Part shown: piece by piece, positions 17,112 to 25,216 of the stretch | Layout of the letters: each line of letters starts with the position of its first letter | Position numbering within the stretch: the first letter of the stretch is position 1 | Source of the DNA: Dehalococcoidia bacterium | Lineage (GTDB): Bacteria > Chloroflexota > Dehalococcoidia > Lucifugimonadales > SHYT01 | DNA length: 64,000 nucleotides | Assembly: GCA_009693045.1 (NCBI GenBank) | Contig: SHXZ01000005.1 | Coordinates: 80,766-144,765 of the forward strand | Reading direction: 5' to 3' | The notes under the pieces: model-generated | Seen by the model: the letters and a program-made list of their open reading frames with translations, nothing else | The model's database searches: none | Told to the model about the DNA's origin: nothing | Translations under genes and position numbers: made by a program

Positions 17112-17495
17112 ATGCTCGACGATTATTTCCGCCAGTACGCGCTGCTTCTCATCCTGCTGGGCGTTGCTACCGCGATGCCGATCGGGCTGTTGCTCGCTTC
17201 GCGTGTGGCGCAGACTTTTGGGCTGCGACCTTATCGTCCTTCGCCGGTGAAGCAGGAGACGTACGAGTGCGGGGTGGAGACGGTGGGGGGGCAGTGGCGG
17301 CACTTCAACTTCCGGTACTACCGCTACGCGCTGCTGTTCCTCGTCTTTGACGTTGAGACGGTGTTCATCTACCCTTGGGCCGTCCACTTCAAGCAGCTTG
17401 GCTTGTTCGCCCTGGTGGAGATGTTCGTCTTTCTCGGCATTCTCGCGCTTGGTTGGGCGTACGCGTGGCGCAAGCGCGCGCTGGAGTGGGGCTAG
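17112..17495 (+). CDS. nuoA: NADH-quinone oxidoreductase-type subunit A
   Basis: The 127-residue product is the small three-helix NuoA subunit in the membrane arm of complex I. Diagnostic segments are [14 protein letters not shown] (Cys/Glu on the loop that opens near the quinone site) and [20 protein letters not shown] 17112 is chosen because GGGAGTGGGGACTG precedes it and upstream sequence is promoter. It opens an operon that runs to nuoN. Confidence 0.95.
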   Translation: MLDDYFRQYALLLILLGVATAMPIGLLLASRVAQTFGLRPYRPSPVKQETYECGVETVGGQWRHFNFRYYRYALLFLVFDVETVFIYPWAVHFKQLGLFALVEMFVFLGILALGWAYAWRKRALEWG

Positions 17496-17497
17496 CC

Positions 17498-18115
17498 ATG
17501 GCTCAACAAGAACGAGTGATTACCATCCCGCTCCGTCAGACCACCTGGGCGCAGGACGCCAGGGAGGGCGGAGCGGTCAACACCATGAAGGCGACGCACC
17601 AGGAGCAAGTGCCGGACCCGGTGCTCCAGGTGCCCGAGGGCTTGCCCAAGAACCTGGCGGTGACCAGCGTGGACGCGCTGATGAACTGGAGCCGCAAGTC
17701 GGCGGTGTGGCCGCTGAGCTTTGGGCTGGCGTGTTGCGCATTTGAGATGATGGCGAGCGCGATGTCGCGGTTTGACATCGCGCGGTTCGGCATGGAGGCG
17801 TTTCGCGCTTCGCCGAGGCAGGCCGACCTGATGATCGTGGCCGGTACGGTGACGTGGAAGATGGCGCCGGCGATCCGGCGGCTCTGGGAGCAGATGGCCG
17901 AGCCACGGTGGGTGATCTCCATGGGCGCGTGCGCGACGTGCGGCGGCCCGTACTACGAGTCGTACAGCGTGGTGCCGGGCGTCAACCGGATCATTCCCGT
18001 GGACGTGTACGTGCCGGGGTGCCCGCCGAGGCCGGACGCGCTGCTCTACGGCATCATGCTGCTCCACGACAAGATCCGCCGCTACACGATTGCGCAGCGT
18101 TCGAGCGGCCCATGA
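17498..18115 (+). CDS. nuoB: NADH-quinone oxidoreductase-type subunit B (N2 cluster)
   Basis: The 205-residue NuoB carries the terminal 4Fe-4S cluster N2, the last electron carrier before quinone. The ligands are visible: the Cys-Cys pair in [11 protein letters not shown], a Cys in [10 protein letters not shown], and V-P-G-C-P-P-R-P-D. An N-terminal extension of about 40 residues precedes the core. The gene begins 2 bp after nuoA and overlaps nuoC by 4 bp (ATGA). Confidence 0.96.
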   Translation: MAQQERVITIPLRQTTWAQDAREGGAVNTMKATHQEQVPDPVLQVPEGLPKNLAVTSVDALMNWSRKSAVWPLSFGLACCAFEMMASAMSRFDIARFGMEAFRASPRQADLMIVAGTVTWKMAPAIRRLWEQMAEPRWVISMGACATCGGPYYESYSVVPGVNRIIPVDVYVPGCPPRPDALLYGIMLLHDKIRRYTIAQRSSGP

Positions 18116-18558
18116 CGCGCCAGCTCGCCCCACAAGAGGTGGCGCGGTTTTTGAGCGGCGCGGCGCCCGGCTCAGTCGCGTCTTGGGGGTCGGCGGGCGT
18201 CGTCGTCCACCGTGAGAGCCTTCTTCCCGTGTGCAAGGCCCTTAAGGACTCGGCTGACTACGCCACGGACTTCCTGGTAGCGATTACCAGCGTGGACTAC
18301 GTTGAGTACTTTGAGGTCGTGTATCACCTCCTGTCGCTCCGGCACAACCACGCTTTGGTGCTGAAGGTGCGCGCCAACGGCAGGGAGTCGCCGAGCGTGC
18401 CGTCCGTCACATCTCTGTGGCAGGGTGCGGACCTGCAGGAACGCGAGGTGTGGGACTTGATGGGCGTGGCCTTTGAGGGGCATCCGAACATGAAGCGGAT
18501 CCTCACATGGGAGGGCTTTCCCGGCCACCCGCTGCGGAAAGACCACCTGGGAGGCTGA
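18112..18558 (+). CDS. nuoC: NADH-quinone oxidoreductase-type subunit C
   Basis: The 148-residue peripheral-arm subunit shows the ~30-kDa-subunit core: [16 protein letters not shown], a segment ending [23 protein letters not shown], then [22 protein letters not shown]. It is separate from NuoD, not fused. Translation is coupled to nuoB by an ATGA overlap. Confidence 0.95.
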   Translation: MTRQLAPQEVARFLSGAAPGSVASWGSAGVVVHRESLLPVCKALKDSADYATDFLVAITSVDYVEYFEVVYHLLSLRHNHALVLKVRANGRESPSVPSVTSLWQGADLQEREVWDLMGVAFEGHPNMKRILTWEGFPGHPLRKDHLGG

Positions 18559-18561
18559 GCA

Positions 18562-18603
18562 AGGGCAGGGCCAGCCCTGCACTCTTCACGCCGAAGTGAC
18601 GTG
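18562..18603. repeat. AAGGGC-GGCC...TTCACG-CGAAGT repeat, nuoC-nuoD gap
   Basis: AAGGGCAGGGCCAGCCCTGC followed by ACTCTTCACGCCGAAGTGACG resembles the sequence in the nuoD-nuoH gap (19812-19845) and, less fully, 38816-38870. The 114-bp gap otherwise holds only the nuoD leader. Confidence 0.5.
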
Positions 18604-18672
18604 GAAGTGGGAGAAGAATGTGGTTCGGCAGCGAGGACATAGAGTTCGCTAGTTTGCAAGCGAGAAGAGCGC

Positions 18673-19809
18673 GTGACGAATCTACAACAGCACCCTGAGC
18701 CGCCGGCGGAGCTGGAAGCCGAGCCGGTCGTGGTGAACCTGGGGCCGCAGCACCCGAGCACGCACGGGGTGTTCAGGCTCCGCGTCATCATGGACGGCGA
18801 GACGATACAGGACGTGGAGCCGATCTTCGGCTACCTGCATCGGGGCACGGAGAAGCTGGCCGAGGAGCGGAGCTACACGCAGGTGGTGACGCTCACCGAT
18901 CGGCTGGACTACACGGCGGCGATGAGTAACAACCTCGCCTACGTGCTGGCGGTGGAGAAGCTGGCCGGGATTGAGGTGCCGGAGCGCGGGATGTATCTCC
19001 GCGTGATTGCGGCGGAGCTCCAGCGGATTGCGGCGCACCTGATCTTTGTGGGGTTCTCGCTTGACGAGCTCGGGGCGTTCCACACGCCGCTGTTGTACGG
19101 CTTCCGCGAGCGGGAGCGGATTCTGGACCTGTTTGAGATGCTGTGCGGCGCGCGCATCACGGTGAGCTACATGCGGCCGGGGGGTGTGCACCAGGACGCG
19201 CCCGTGGACTTTTGGCCCGCCCTGGACCGATTTTTGGCGGACATGCCGCACTACCTTGACGAGCTTCAGGGTCTGATCGCGGAGAACGAGATCGTGGTGG
19301 CGCGGACCAAGGGCCTTGCGGTGCTGCTTGCGGCTAAGGCCATCAACTGCTCCATGAGCGGGCCGGTGCTGCGGGCGAGCGGCGTTGCCTGGGACCTGCG
19401 CAAGCAGGACCCGTACGACGTGTACGGCCGGATGCAGTTTGACATTCCGGTGGGCGCCAACGGCGACACGTACGACCGGTTGCTGGTGCGGCTGTACGAG
19501 GCTCGGCAGAGCCTTCGGATTGTGGCGCAGGCCCGCAAGGAGATTCCCGGCGGCCCCGTGCGCACGCAGGCGCCGTTTTTCATCCGGCCGCCGGTGGGCG
19601 AGGCGTACGGGCACGTGGAGGCGCCGAAGGGGGAGTTGGGGTTCTACCTGGTGAGCCAGGGGGGCATCTCGCCGTACCGGTGCAAGATCCGTTCGCCGTC
19701 GTTCATCAACCTGACGGCGCTGAAAGAGATGCTGGTGGGCTACAAGGTGGCCGACCTGGTGGTGATCTTCGGCAGCATTGACGTGAACATGGGGGAAGTG
19801 GACCGGTAA
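18673..19809 (+). CDS. nuoD: NADH-quinone oxidoreductase-type subunit D
   Basis: The 378-residue NuoD forms the quinone pocket with NuoB. Family marks include N-L-G-P-Q-H-P-S-T-H-G-V-F-R (the quinone-site His), R-G-T-E-K-L-A-E, the helix E-L-Q-R-I-A-A-H-L, the G-P-V-L-R-A-S-G-V-A-W-D-L-R-K loop, and the conserved terminal G-S-I-D-V-N-M-G-E-V-D-R. No NiFe-hydrogenase Cys pairs are present, so this is a true complex I subunit. Start is GTG 18673 with GAAGAG upstream. Confidence 0.96.
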   Translation: MTNLQQHPEPPAELEAEPVVVNLGPQHPSTHGVFRLRVIMDGETIQDVEPIFGYLHRGTEKLAEERSYTQVVTLTDRLDYTAAMSNNLAYVLAVEKLAGIEVPERGMYLRVIAAELQRIAAHLIFVGFSLDELGAFHTPLLYGFRERERILDLFEMLCGARITVSYMRPGGVHQDAPVDFWPALDRFLADMPHYLDELQGLIAENEIVVARTKGLAVLLAAKAINCSMSGPVLRASGVAWDLRKQDPYDVYGRMQFDIPVGANGDTYDRLLVRLYEARQSLRIVAQARKEIPGGPVRTQAPFFIRPPVGEAYGHVEAPKGELGFYLVSQGGISPYRCKIRSPSFINLTALKEMLVGYKVADLVVIFGSIDVNMGEVDR

Positions 19810-19811
19810 GA

Positions 19812-19845
19812 AGGGCGCGGCCCTTTACCCTTCACGACGAAGTTA
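19812..19845. repeat. AAGGGC-GGCC...TTCACG-CGAAGT repeat, nuoD-nuoH gap
   Basis: AAGGGCGCGGCCCTTTACCC then TTCACGACGAAGT, parallel to the unit in the nuoC-nuoD gap. Confidence 0.5.
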
Positions 19846-19913
19846 TGGGGTTGATTGGCACGGACCAGTTCCGGCAGTAACGACGCCCAGAGAACCACTA
19901 ACACAATCAAAAG

Positions 19914-21137
19914 ATGGGCAGGAACATGGGCGTGATTCTGGCAGGCAACTCTCTCTACCGGAACATCTACGGCTTCTTCGTCGGACTGCTTCCGGACGGG
20001 CTGTCGTGGCTTGGGCTTGTCATAACGGGGTTGATCCTGGCGTTTGTCTTCGTGAACGCGCTGATGATCTTTGTGGCGGGAGTCGTGTATCTGGAGCGGC
20101 GCGTGCTCGGACGGTTCCAGTCAAGGCTCGGCCCGAACCGCGTGGGCCCGTTCGGCGCGCTCCAGCCCATCGCCGATCTGCTGAAGATGGTGTTCAAAGA
20201 GGACGTGGTGCCGGCTGCAGCAGACAAGCTGGTGTTCGCGGCGGCGCCCATCGTGATGGTGGTGCCCGCGCTCGCGATGATGGCCGTTATACCCTACGGC
20301 AAGAACACGTTCGTGACAGACCTGAACGTGGGGATTCTGTTCGCCATCGCCATCACGAGCGTCAGCTCGTTGGGGATCTTCATGGCCGGCTGGGGTTCGG
20401 CGAACCGGTTCGCGACGCTGGGGGCGATGCGCGGCGTGGCGATGCTGGTGAGCTACGAGGTCCCGATGCTCTTGTCCCTGGTAGGGGTGTTGCTGCTTGG
20501 AGGGACGCTCTCGCTGGTTGGCGTCGTTGACGCACAGCGGATTCCGTTTATACTCTTGCAGCCGCTCGGCTTCCTGGTGTTCCTCATTGCCGCGACGGCG
20601 GAGATGAACCGCGCTCCGTTTGACATTGTTGAGGCCGACTCGGAGATCGTGGCGGGTTACCACACGGAGTATTCGGGGGTGAAGTGGGGGGTGTTCCAGC
20701 TCGCCGAGTACGGGGCTATGATCGTCTCCGCGGCGGTGTTGGTGACGGTATTCTTGAGCGGATGGCAGAATCCGTTCGTGCCCCAGGGGTGGCCGCAGGT
20801 GCTGCCGTCGCAGCTCTGGTTCCTGCTCAAGGTCGGCTTGGTGCTCTTCCTGTTGATTTGGGTCCGCGCGACGATCCCCCGGCTGAGGATTGACCAGATC
20901 ATGGGGTTCGCGTGGAAGATACTGTTCCCCTTGGCGCTGCTGAACCTAGTCGTCACGGCGGTGGAGGTGCAGCTCGTTCCGAACCCCAACACGTGGCAGC
21001 TCTGGGTGCTGGTCGCCATCAATCTGGCGGTCGCGGTGGGTGCTGTGGTAGGATTTGGCGCAGCGTTCGGAAGACGCCGGACGAATCCTACGGCCTCGGT
21101 GACCCTGGTTTCGCTCCAGGCGGAGGTGGTCCGGTGA
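19914..21137 (+). CDS. nuoH: NADH-quinone oxidoreductase-type subunit H
   Basis: The 407-residue NuoH joins the two arms of complex I and completes the quinone channel. It has eight or nine helices and the characteristic loops V-Y-L-E-R-R-V-L-G-R-F-Q-S-R-L-G-P-N-R and A-T-A-E-M-N-R-A-P-F-D-I-V-E-A-D-S-E (Glu chain below the quinone chamber), plus I-P-R-L-R-I-D-Q. A start at ATG 19926 is also possible. The end overlaps nuoI (GTGA). Confidence 0.95.
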   Translation: MGRNMGVILAGNSLYRNIYGFFVGLLPDGLSWLGLVITGLILAFVFVNALMIFVAGVVYLERRVLGRFQSRLGPNRVGPFGALQPIADLLKMVFKEDVVPAAADKLVFAAAPIVMVVPALAMMAVIPYGKNTFVTDLNVGILFAIAITSVSSLGIFMAGWGSANRFATLGAMRGVAMLVSYEVPMLLSLVGVLLLGGTLSLVGVVDAQRIPFILLQPLGFLVFLIAATAEMNRAPFDIVEADSEIVAGYHTEYSGVKWGVFQLAEYGAMIVSAAVLVTVFLSGWQNPFVPQGWPQVLPSQLWFLLKVGLVLFLLIWVRATIPRLRIDQIMGFAWKILFPLALLNLVVTAVEVQLVPNPNTWQLWVLVAINLAVAVGAVVGFGAAFGRRRTNPTASVTLVSLQAEVVR

Positions 21138-21694
21138 CCTACGGCGCTGGAATCGCCAAGGGCCTGATGGTGACGATGCGGAACCTGTTCCGCAAGCCGA
21201 CCACCGTTCAGTATCCGGAGGAGCGGCTGCCGCAGCACCCGCGGTTCCGGGGCGAGGACTTCGTGTGGTACGAGGAGCGGTGCACCGGCTGCGCAAGCTG
21301 CGCAAAGTACTGCCCGCTCGGCATCATCAAAATCGTCACGTCGCCGAGCGGGACGCAGACCCAGGAGGGTGAGAAGTACCGCCTTGAGGTGTTTGACATT
21401 GACATCGCGCGCTGTATGTTCTGCGGGCTGTGCGTTGAGGCGTGCCCTTACGACGCGCTCCATATGGGGAGCGGCTTTGAGCGGGGCCGTTACGCGCGGA
21501 ACGACCTCACCATCCACATTGACGAGCTGAAGAGCGCGCCGAAGAGGCCAAGCACCTGGTTCCGCCCGCAGTTGGAGGCGAAGGGGTACGACCCGTTCTC
21601 CGGCGAGACAGTGCCGTGGCAGGGCGTGAGCCGCGCCAGCAAAAACGATCCGACGAAGGAAGAGATGGACAGCAGGTGGGTTGAGCGGCAATGA
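21134..21694 (+). CDS. nuoI: NADH-quinone oxidoreductase-type subunit I (two 4Fe-4S clusters)
   Basis: The 186-residue ferredoxin-like subunit carries clusters N6a and N6b through C-T-G-C-A-S-C-A-K-Y-C-P and C-M-F-C-G-L-C-V-E-A-C-P. Because NuoE, NuoF and NuoG are absent from the locus, this subunit may be the entry point for a soluble donor such as ferredoxin. GTG start inside the nuoH stop; ATGA overlap with nuoJ. The C-terminus has about 45 residues beyond the second cluster, rich in charged residues, which could help donor docking. Confidence 0.95.
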   Translation: MTYGAGIAKGLMVTMRNLFRKPTTVQYPEERLPQHPRFRGEDFVWYEERCTGCASCAKYCPLGIIKIVTSPSGTQTQEGEKYRLEVFDIDIARCMFCGLCVEACPYDALHMGSGFERGRYARNDLTIHIDELKSAPKRPSTWFRPQLEAKGYDPFSGETVPWQGVSRASKNDPTKEEMDSRWVERQ

Positions 21695-22236
21695 CGCCGA
21701 GCGGTCTGGAGCAGTCCACGGCGTTCACGGTGATCTGGTGGGTGGTAGCGGCGATGAGTGTCATCGCCGCTACCCTTGTGGTGCGGCTGAAGGACGTGTT
21801 GAGGGCCGCGCTGGCGCTCGTCGGCGTATTCATCTCGGTCGTGTTCTTGTTTTTCATGCTCAACGCGGAGCTGCTGGCGGTGGCGCAGCTCCTCATCTAC
21901 GGCGGCGCTATTTCCATCCTGATCATCTTTGCCGTGCTGCTGACGCGGGACGTGCACGAAGGGAGCCCGTCCAACGCATTGCAGGTTCCGGCGTTCTTGC
22001 TGAGCGCTGGGCTGCTTGCGGTGATGACCTTTGTGATCAACAACACGGACTGGAAGCTCCTGAGCGCGGCGCGGCTCGCGCCTGCGGCGCAGGAGCGGGC
22101 TGCCGAGGTGTTCGCCAACAGCACGCCCTGGCTGGCGGGCCTGTTGATGCGCCAGTTTGTCTTGCCGTTTGAGGTCGCGTCGGTGCTGCTGCTTGCCGCG
22201 GTGATCGGGGCGCTGGCCCTGCTGAGGGAGGAGTAA
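21691..22236 (+). CDS. nuoJ: NADH-quinone oxidoreductase-type subunit J
   Basis: The 181-residue membrane subunit has five helices. The third contains the family stretch A-E-L-L-A-V-A-Q-L-L-I-Y-G-G-A-I-S-I-L, with the pi-bulge region that flips during turnover. It overlaps nuoI by 4 bp and is followed by nuoK after 1 bp. Confidence 0.93.
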   Translation: MTPSGLEQSTAFTVIWWVVAAMSVIAATLVVRLKDVLRAALALVGVFISVVFLFFMLNAELLAVAQLLIYGGAISILIIFAVLLTRDVHEGSPSNALQVPAFLLSAGLLAVMTFVINNTDWKLLSAARLAPAAQERAAEVFANSTPWLAGLLMRQFVLPFEVASVLLLAAVIGALALLREE

Positions 22237-22237
22237 C

Positions 22238-22594
22238 GTGGTAGGGCTCCAGCACTTCTTGACCCTGGGCGCGGTGATCTTCGCCATCGGATTTTTCGGC
22301 GCGGTGACGAAGCGGAACCTCGTCGTCGTGCTTATGTGCATTGAGCTGATGTTCAACGCGGTGAACATCGTGGTCGTGGCGATGTCCAGGTACCTTGTGC
22401 CGCTGGCGATGCAGAGGGCGCCGGATTCCACCGACGCCGCGGTGGCGCAGACGTTGCTGACCGGGCAGGTCTTTGCGGTGTTCGTCATCACGGTCGCGGC
22501 GGCGGAGGTGGCGCTGGCGCTGGGCATCGTCATCGCCATTTACCGGACCCGGCGCACGGCAGATACGAACGAGCTGAAGCTGATGAGCAGGTGA
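22238..22594 (+). CDS. nuoK: NADH-quinone oxidoreductase-type subunit K
   Basis: The 118-residue three-helix subunit contributes two Glu to proton transfer, seen in L-M-C-I-E-L-M-F-N-A-V-N and V-A-A-A-E-V-A-L-A-L-G-I. It is about 18 residues longer than usual because of a loop (R-Y-L-V-P-L-A-M-Q-R-A-P-D-S-T-D) between helices 2 and 3. GTG start one base after the nuoJ stop. Confidence 0.93.
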   Translation: MVGLQHFLTLGAVIFAIGFFGAVTKRNLVVVLMCIELMFNAVNIVVVAMSRYLVPLAMQRAPDSTDAAVAQTLLTGQVFAVFVITVAAAEVALALGIVIAIYRTRRTADTNELKLMSR

Positions 22595-22601
22595 GGTTGA
22601 C

Positions 22602-22653
22602 CCCCATCCTACCCTTCCCCCCCCCCCCCCGTAGGGGGAAGGGTAGGATGGGG
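22602..22653. repeat. 19-bp inverted repeat with a 14-C tract inside the nuo operon
   Basis: 22602-22620 pairs perfectly with 22635-22653, and 14 consecutive C's run from 22617 to 22630. It belongs to the CCTTCCCC family. It may attenuate or stabilise the transcript between nuoK and the downstream block. Confidence 0.6.
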
Positions 22654-22691
22654 AGCTGCTCCCTGAATCATGGAAAGGGTTGGAACAGGCT

Positions 22692-22886
22692 ATGTGGGTG
22701 CCGTTCAAGAAAGTGGACAGCTTGATGCTGGCGGAGCTGTGGAAGGACACGCTGGAGGGCGACGGGCTGCCGTGCCGGATTTTGCCGGAAGGGGACATCT
22801 GCACGTGGAGCGAGCACGTGCCGTTCATTGTGTACGTGCCGAAGGGACGCGAGCACGTGGCCGAGGAAATCCTGCGGAAACTGTGA
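22692..22886 (+). CDS. Small DUF2007-like protein inside the nuo operon
   Basis: The 64-residue product has W-V-P-F-K-K-V-D-S-L-M-L-A-E-L-W-K-D-T-L-E-G-D-G-L-P-C and ends V-Y-V-P-K-G-R-E-H-V-A-E-E-I-L-R-K-L. That pattern (aromatic-containing strand, helix, G-I/L-P-C strand, then a strand-helix) is typical of DUF2007-like 'signal transducing' modules, whose role is unknown. It lies between nuoK and nuoL on the same strand. TTG 22680 is an alternative start. A regulator or assembly factor for the complex is a guess from position only. Confidence 0.6.
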   Translation: MWVPFKKVDSLMLAELWKDTLEGDGLPCRILPEGDICTWSEHVPFIVYVPKGREHVAEEILRKL

Positions 22887-22954
22887 CTAAGGGGAACCTC
22901 GTCCTGGAAAGCGAACGAAGGGAACGGATGCCGAGCGAAGAGCGCGATGACAAG

Positions 22955-23007
22955 ACAAGACGAGAGGGACGGATGCTTCGCTTCGTTCAGCATGACAACA
23001 GGATGTG
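22955..23007. repeat. ATGCTTCGCTTCGTTCAGCATGAC repeat before nuoL
   Basis: GGATGCTTCGCTTCGTTCAG followed by CATGACAACAGGATG resembles the unit near 16999-17030. It separates nuoL from the small gene upstream. Confidence 0.45.
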
Positions 23008-23013
23008 ACATTC

Positions 23014-25050
23014 ATGACTGAAGCCGCTGGATGGCTCATCATCGGCCTGCCGATGGCGTCGTTTGTGCTCATCGGGCTGGTGTTGCGCCCGTTCCTCAAC
23101 CGCAAGAAGGAGCTGGCCGGGTACGTCACCATCGGCGCGATCGGCGGCTCGTTTGGGCTGTCCATTGCGGCGATGGGCGCGGCAATCAGCAGCCCGGGCA
23201 TCGTGGGATGGGCGCCGCACGAGTGGCTGACCGTGGGCAACCTGTCCTTTAACGTCGGGTTGCACTTGGACCACCTGACGGCGATCATGCTGGTGGTGGT
23301 CACGAGTGTGAGCCTGCTGGTGCAGATCTATTCCCAGGGGTACATGAAGGGCGACCCCGGCTACGTCCGGTACTTCGCGCTCATGTCGCTGTTCACCGCG
23401 TCCATGCTGGGCCTGGTCATGTCGCGCAACATCGTCATGATGTACGCTTTCTGGGAGCTGGTAGGTGTCAGCTCGTACCTGCTCATCGGCTTCTGGCACC
23501 ACCGGCCTTCGGCGTCGCGGGCGGCGGTCAAGGCGTTTCTGGTGACGCGGCTCGGCGACTTTGGGTTTCTCCTCGCGATTTTGTACCTGTTTTTCCATCA
23601 AAGTGCTTTCGCGGCGCAAGGCCTGAACCCGCTGGAGATACCGGACATCTACGAGGCGGTGCGGACGGGCGTGCTCGGCCAGACCGCCATCACGTGGATT
23701 GCCATCGGGCTGTTCGCGGGGGCTGCGGGCAAGTCGGCGCAGTTCCCGCTGCACACGTGGCTGCCCGACGCGATGGAAGGCCCGACGCCGGTCAGCGCCC
23801 TGATCCACGCCGCGACGATGGTGGCGGCGGGCGTGTTCTTGGTGGCGCGTTTCTTCCCGCTGTTTGAGGCGTCGCACACGGCGATGAACCTGGTCGCGGT
23901 CATCGGGGGCGTGACGGCGGTGTTCGCGGCCACGATGGGCGTGGTGGCGAAGGACATCAAGCGAGTGGTGGCGTACTCAACCATCAGCCAGCTCGGGTAC
24001 ATGATGCTTGCGCTCGGAGTTGGGGCGTATTCGGCGGCGATCTTCCACCTGTTCAACCACGCCTTTTTCAAGGCACTGCTGTTTCTTGGGTCGGGCAGCG
24101 TGAACCACGCCACCGGCACGTTCAACATGGACTTCATGGGAGGCATGGGCCGCCAACAGCGTTGGACGGCGGCGACGTTCGTGGTGGCGTCACTGAGCCT
24201 TGCGGGCATCTTCCCGCTGGCCGGGTTCTGGAGCAAGGACGAGATCCTGGCCGAGGCGCTGCACAACGGCGACGCGGTGGCGCTGCTGGTGTTCGCGCTG
24301 GGCGTCATCGGCGCGCTGATGACGGCGTTCTACATCTTCCGCGCGTTCTATCTCACGTTCACGGGCAAGTACCGTGGTGGCGCGGAGGCGGAGGAGAAGG
24401 CGCATCCCGGCTCGCTGCCGGAGCCGGTCCCTGCTCCCGCCGGTCACGACGACCACGGCAGCCTTGTGCACGGGACATCGGCGGGCGCGCACGGCGGAAG
24501 CCACCTAGCAGAGTCCCCTTGGGTGATGGTCGGTCCGATGGTGGTGCTGGCGCTGCTTGCCGTGGGGACGGGCGCGCTGTTCAACTCGCCGGTTGCGTTG
24601 GGGCCTATCCCGTCGCACTGGTTCAGCCACTTTCTTGTGCCGCCGGGCGGCGAGTTTGAGGGGATGCCGTTCAACTTCGGCGTGGCGGTCACGTCGCTGC
24701 TGGTGGCTGCGGCTGGTATTCTGGGCGCATGGGCGTTGTACCGAAGGAAGGTCGTGGCGCCTGAGAGCCTGACCATCAAGCCGGTCTATCAGCTTATTGC
24801 GCGGCGGTATTACATGGACGACCTGTACGAGAAGGTCTTCACGGGCCGGGTGTTTTACGGCGCGGCGTGCGCGACCCTGGACTGGGTTGACCGGAACGTG
24901 GTGGACGGCCTTGCGGACACGGTCGGATGGTTTGGGCGTAACCTGGGACGCGCGGTCGCGCAGATCCAGACGGGGCAGCCTCAGACGTACGCGATGGTGT
25001 TTGGGATAGGCGTCGTGCTGACGGCGGTAGGGTACATCCTTTGGGGGTAA
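23014..25050 (+). CDS. nuoL: NADH-quinone oxidoreductase-type subunit L (distal proton pump)
   Basis: The 678-residue antiporter-like subunit ends the membrane arm. It shows the pump core: Y-A-F-W-E-L-V-G-V-S-S-Y-L-L with the TM5 Glu, F-P-L-H-T-W-L-P-D-A-M-E-G-P-T-P-V, A-K-D-I-K-R-V-V-A-Y-S-T-I-S-Q-L-G-Y, and F-F-K-A-L-L-F-L-G-S-G-S-V-N-H. A His/Gly/Ala-rich soluble loop near 470-500 precedes the last helices and the lateral helix region. ATG 23014 is chosen; GTG 23005 is in frame upstream. Confidence 0.95.
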   Translation: MTEAAGWLIIGLPMASFVLIGLVLRPFLNRKKELAGYVTIGAIGGSFGLSIAAMGAAISSPGIVGWAPHEWLTVGNLSFNVGLHLDHLTAIMLVVVTSVSLLVQIYSQGYMKGDPGYVRYFALMSLFTASMLGLVMSRNIVMMYAFWELVGVSSYLLIGFWHHRPSASRAAVKAFLVTRLGDFGFLLAILYLFFHQSAFAAQGLNPLEIPDIYEAVRTGVLGQTAITWIAIGLFAGAAGKSAQFPLHTWLPDAMEGPTPVSALIHAATMVAAGVFLVARFFPLFEASHTAMNLVAVIGGVTAVFAATMGVVAKDIKRVVAYSTISQLGYMMLALGVGAYSAAIFHLFNHAFFKALLFLGSGSVNHATGTFNMDFMGGMGRQQRWTAATFVVASLSLAGIFPLAGFWSKDEILAEALHNGDAVALLVFALGVIGALMTAFYIFRAFYLTFTGKYRGGAEAEEKAHPGSLPEPVPAPAGHDDHGSLVHGTSAGAHGGSHLAESPWVMVGPMVVLALLAVGTGALFNSPVALGPIPSHWFSHFLVPPGGEFEGMPFNFGVAVTSLLVAAAGILGAWALYRRKVVAPESLTIKPVYQLIARRYYMDDLYEKVFTGRVFYGAACATLDWVDRNVVDGLADTVGWFGRNLGRAVAQIQTGQPQTYAMVFGIGVVLTAVGYILWG

Positions 25051-25051
25051 C

Positions 25052-25216
25052 GTAGCGTGCTGATTTCACGGTTTTTCTGGGGACAAGACCAGCGAGGGAG
25101 AGGAACCCCCTCTGGTGGCCATGAGATGCCAGCGCGCCGTGCTGGAGATTCCTCGGTCGTCCCGATTGCGTCGGGACTCCCTCAGAATGGTGCGACGGAG
25201 TAGTGTAGCGTGCTGA
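25052..25216. repeat. 141-bp insertion flanked by 12-bp direct repeats, nuoL-nuoM junction
   Basis: GTAGCGTGCTGA occurs at 25052-25063, right after the nuoL stop, and again at 25205-25216, where its GTG is the nuoM start. The DNA between has no gene and includes a GGAGATTCCTCGGTCGTCCC...CTCAGAATG unit of a repeat family found at 52860, 35700 and 63450. The arrangement looks like insertion of repeat DNA with duplication of its target. Confidence 0.65.

Noticed and set aside
18673..19809. NiFe-hydrogenase large subunit
   Set aside because: NuoD is related to it, but the C-x-x-C pairs that bind NiFe are absent.
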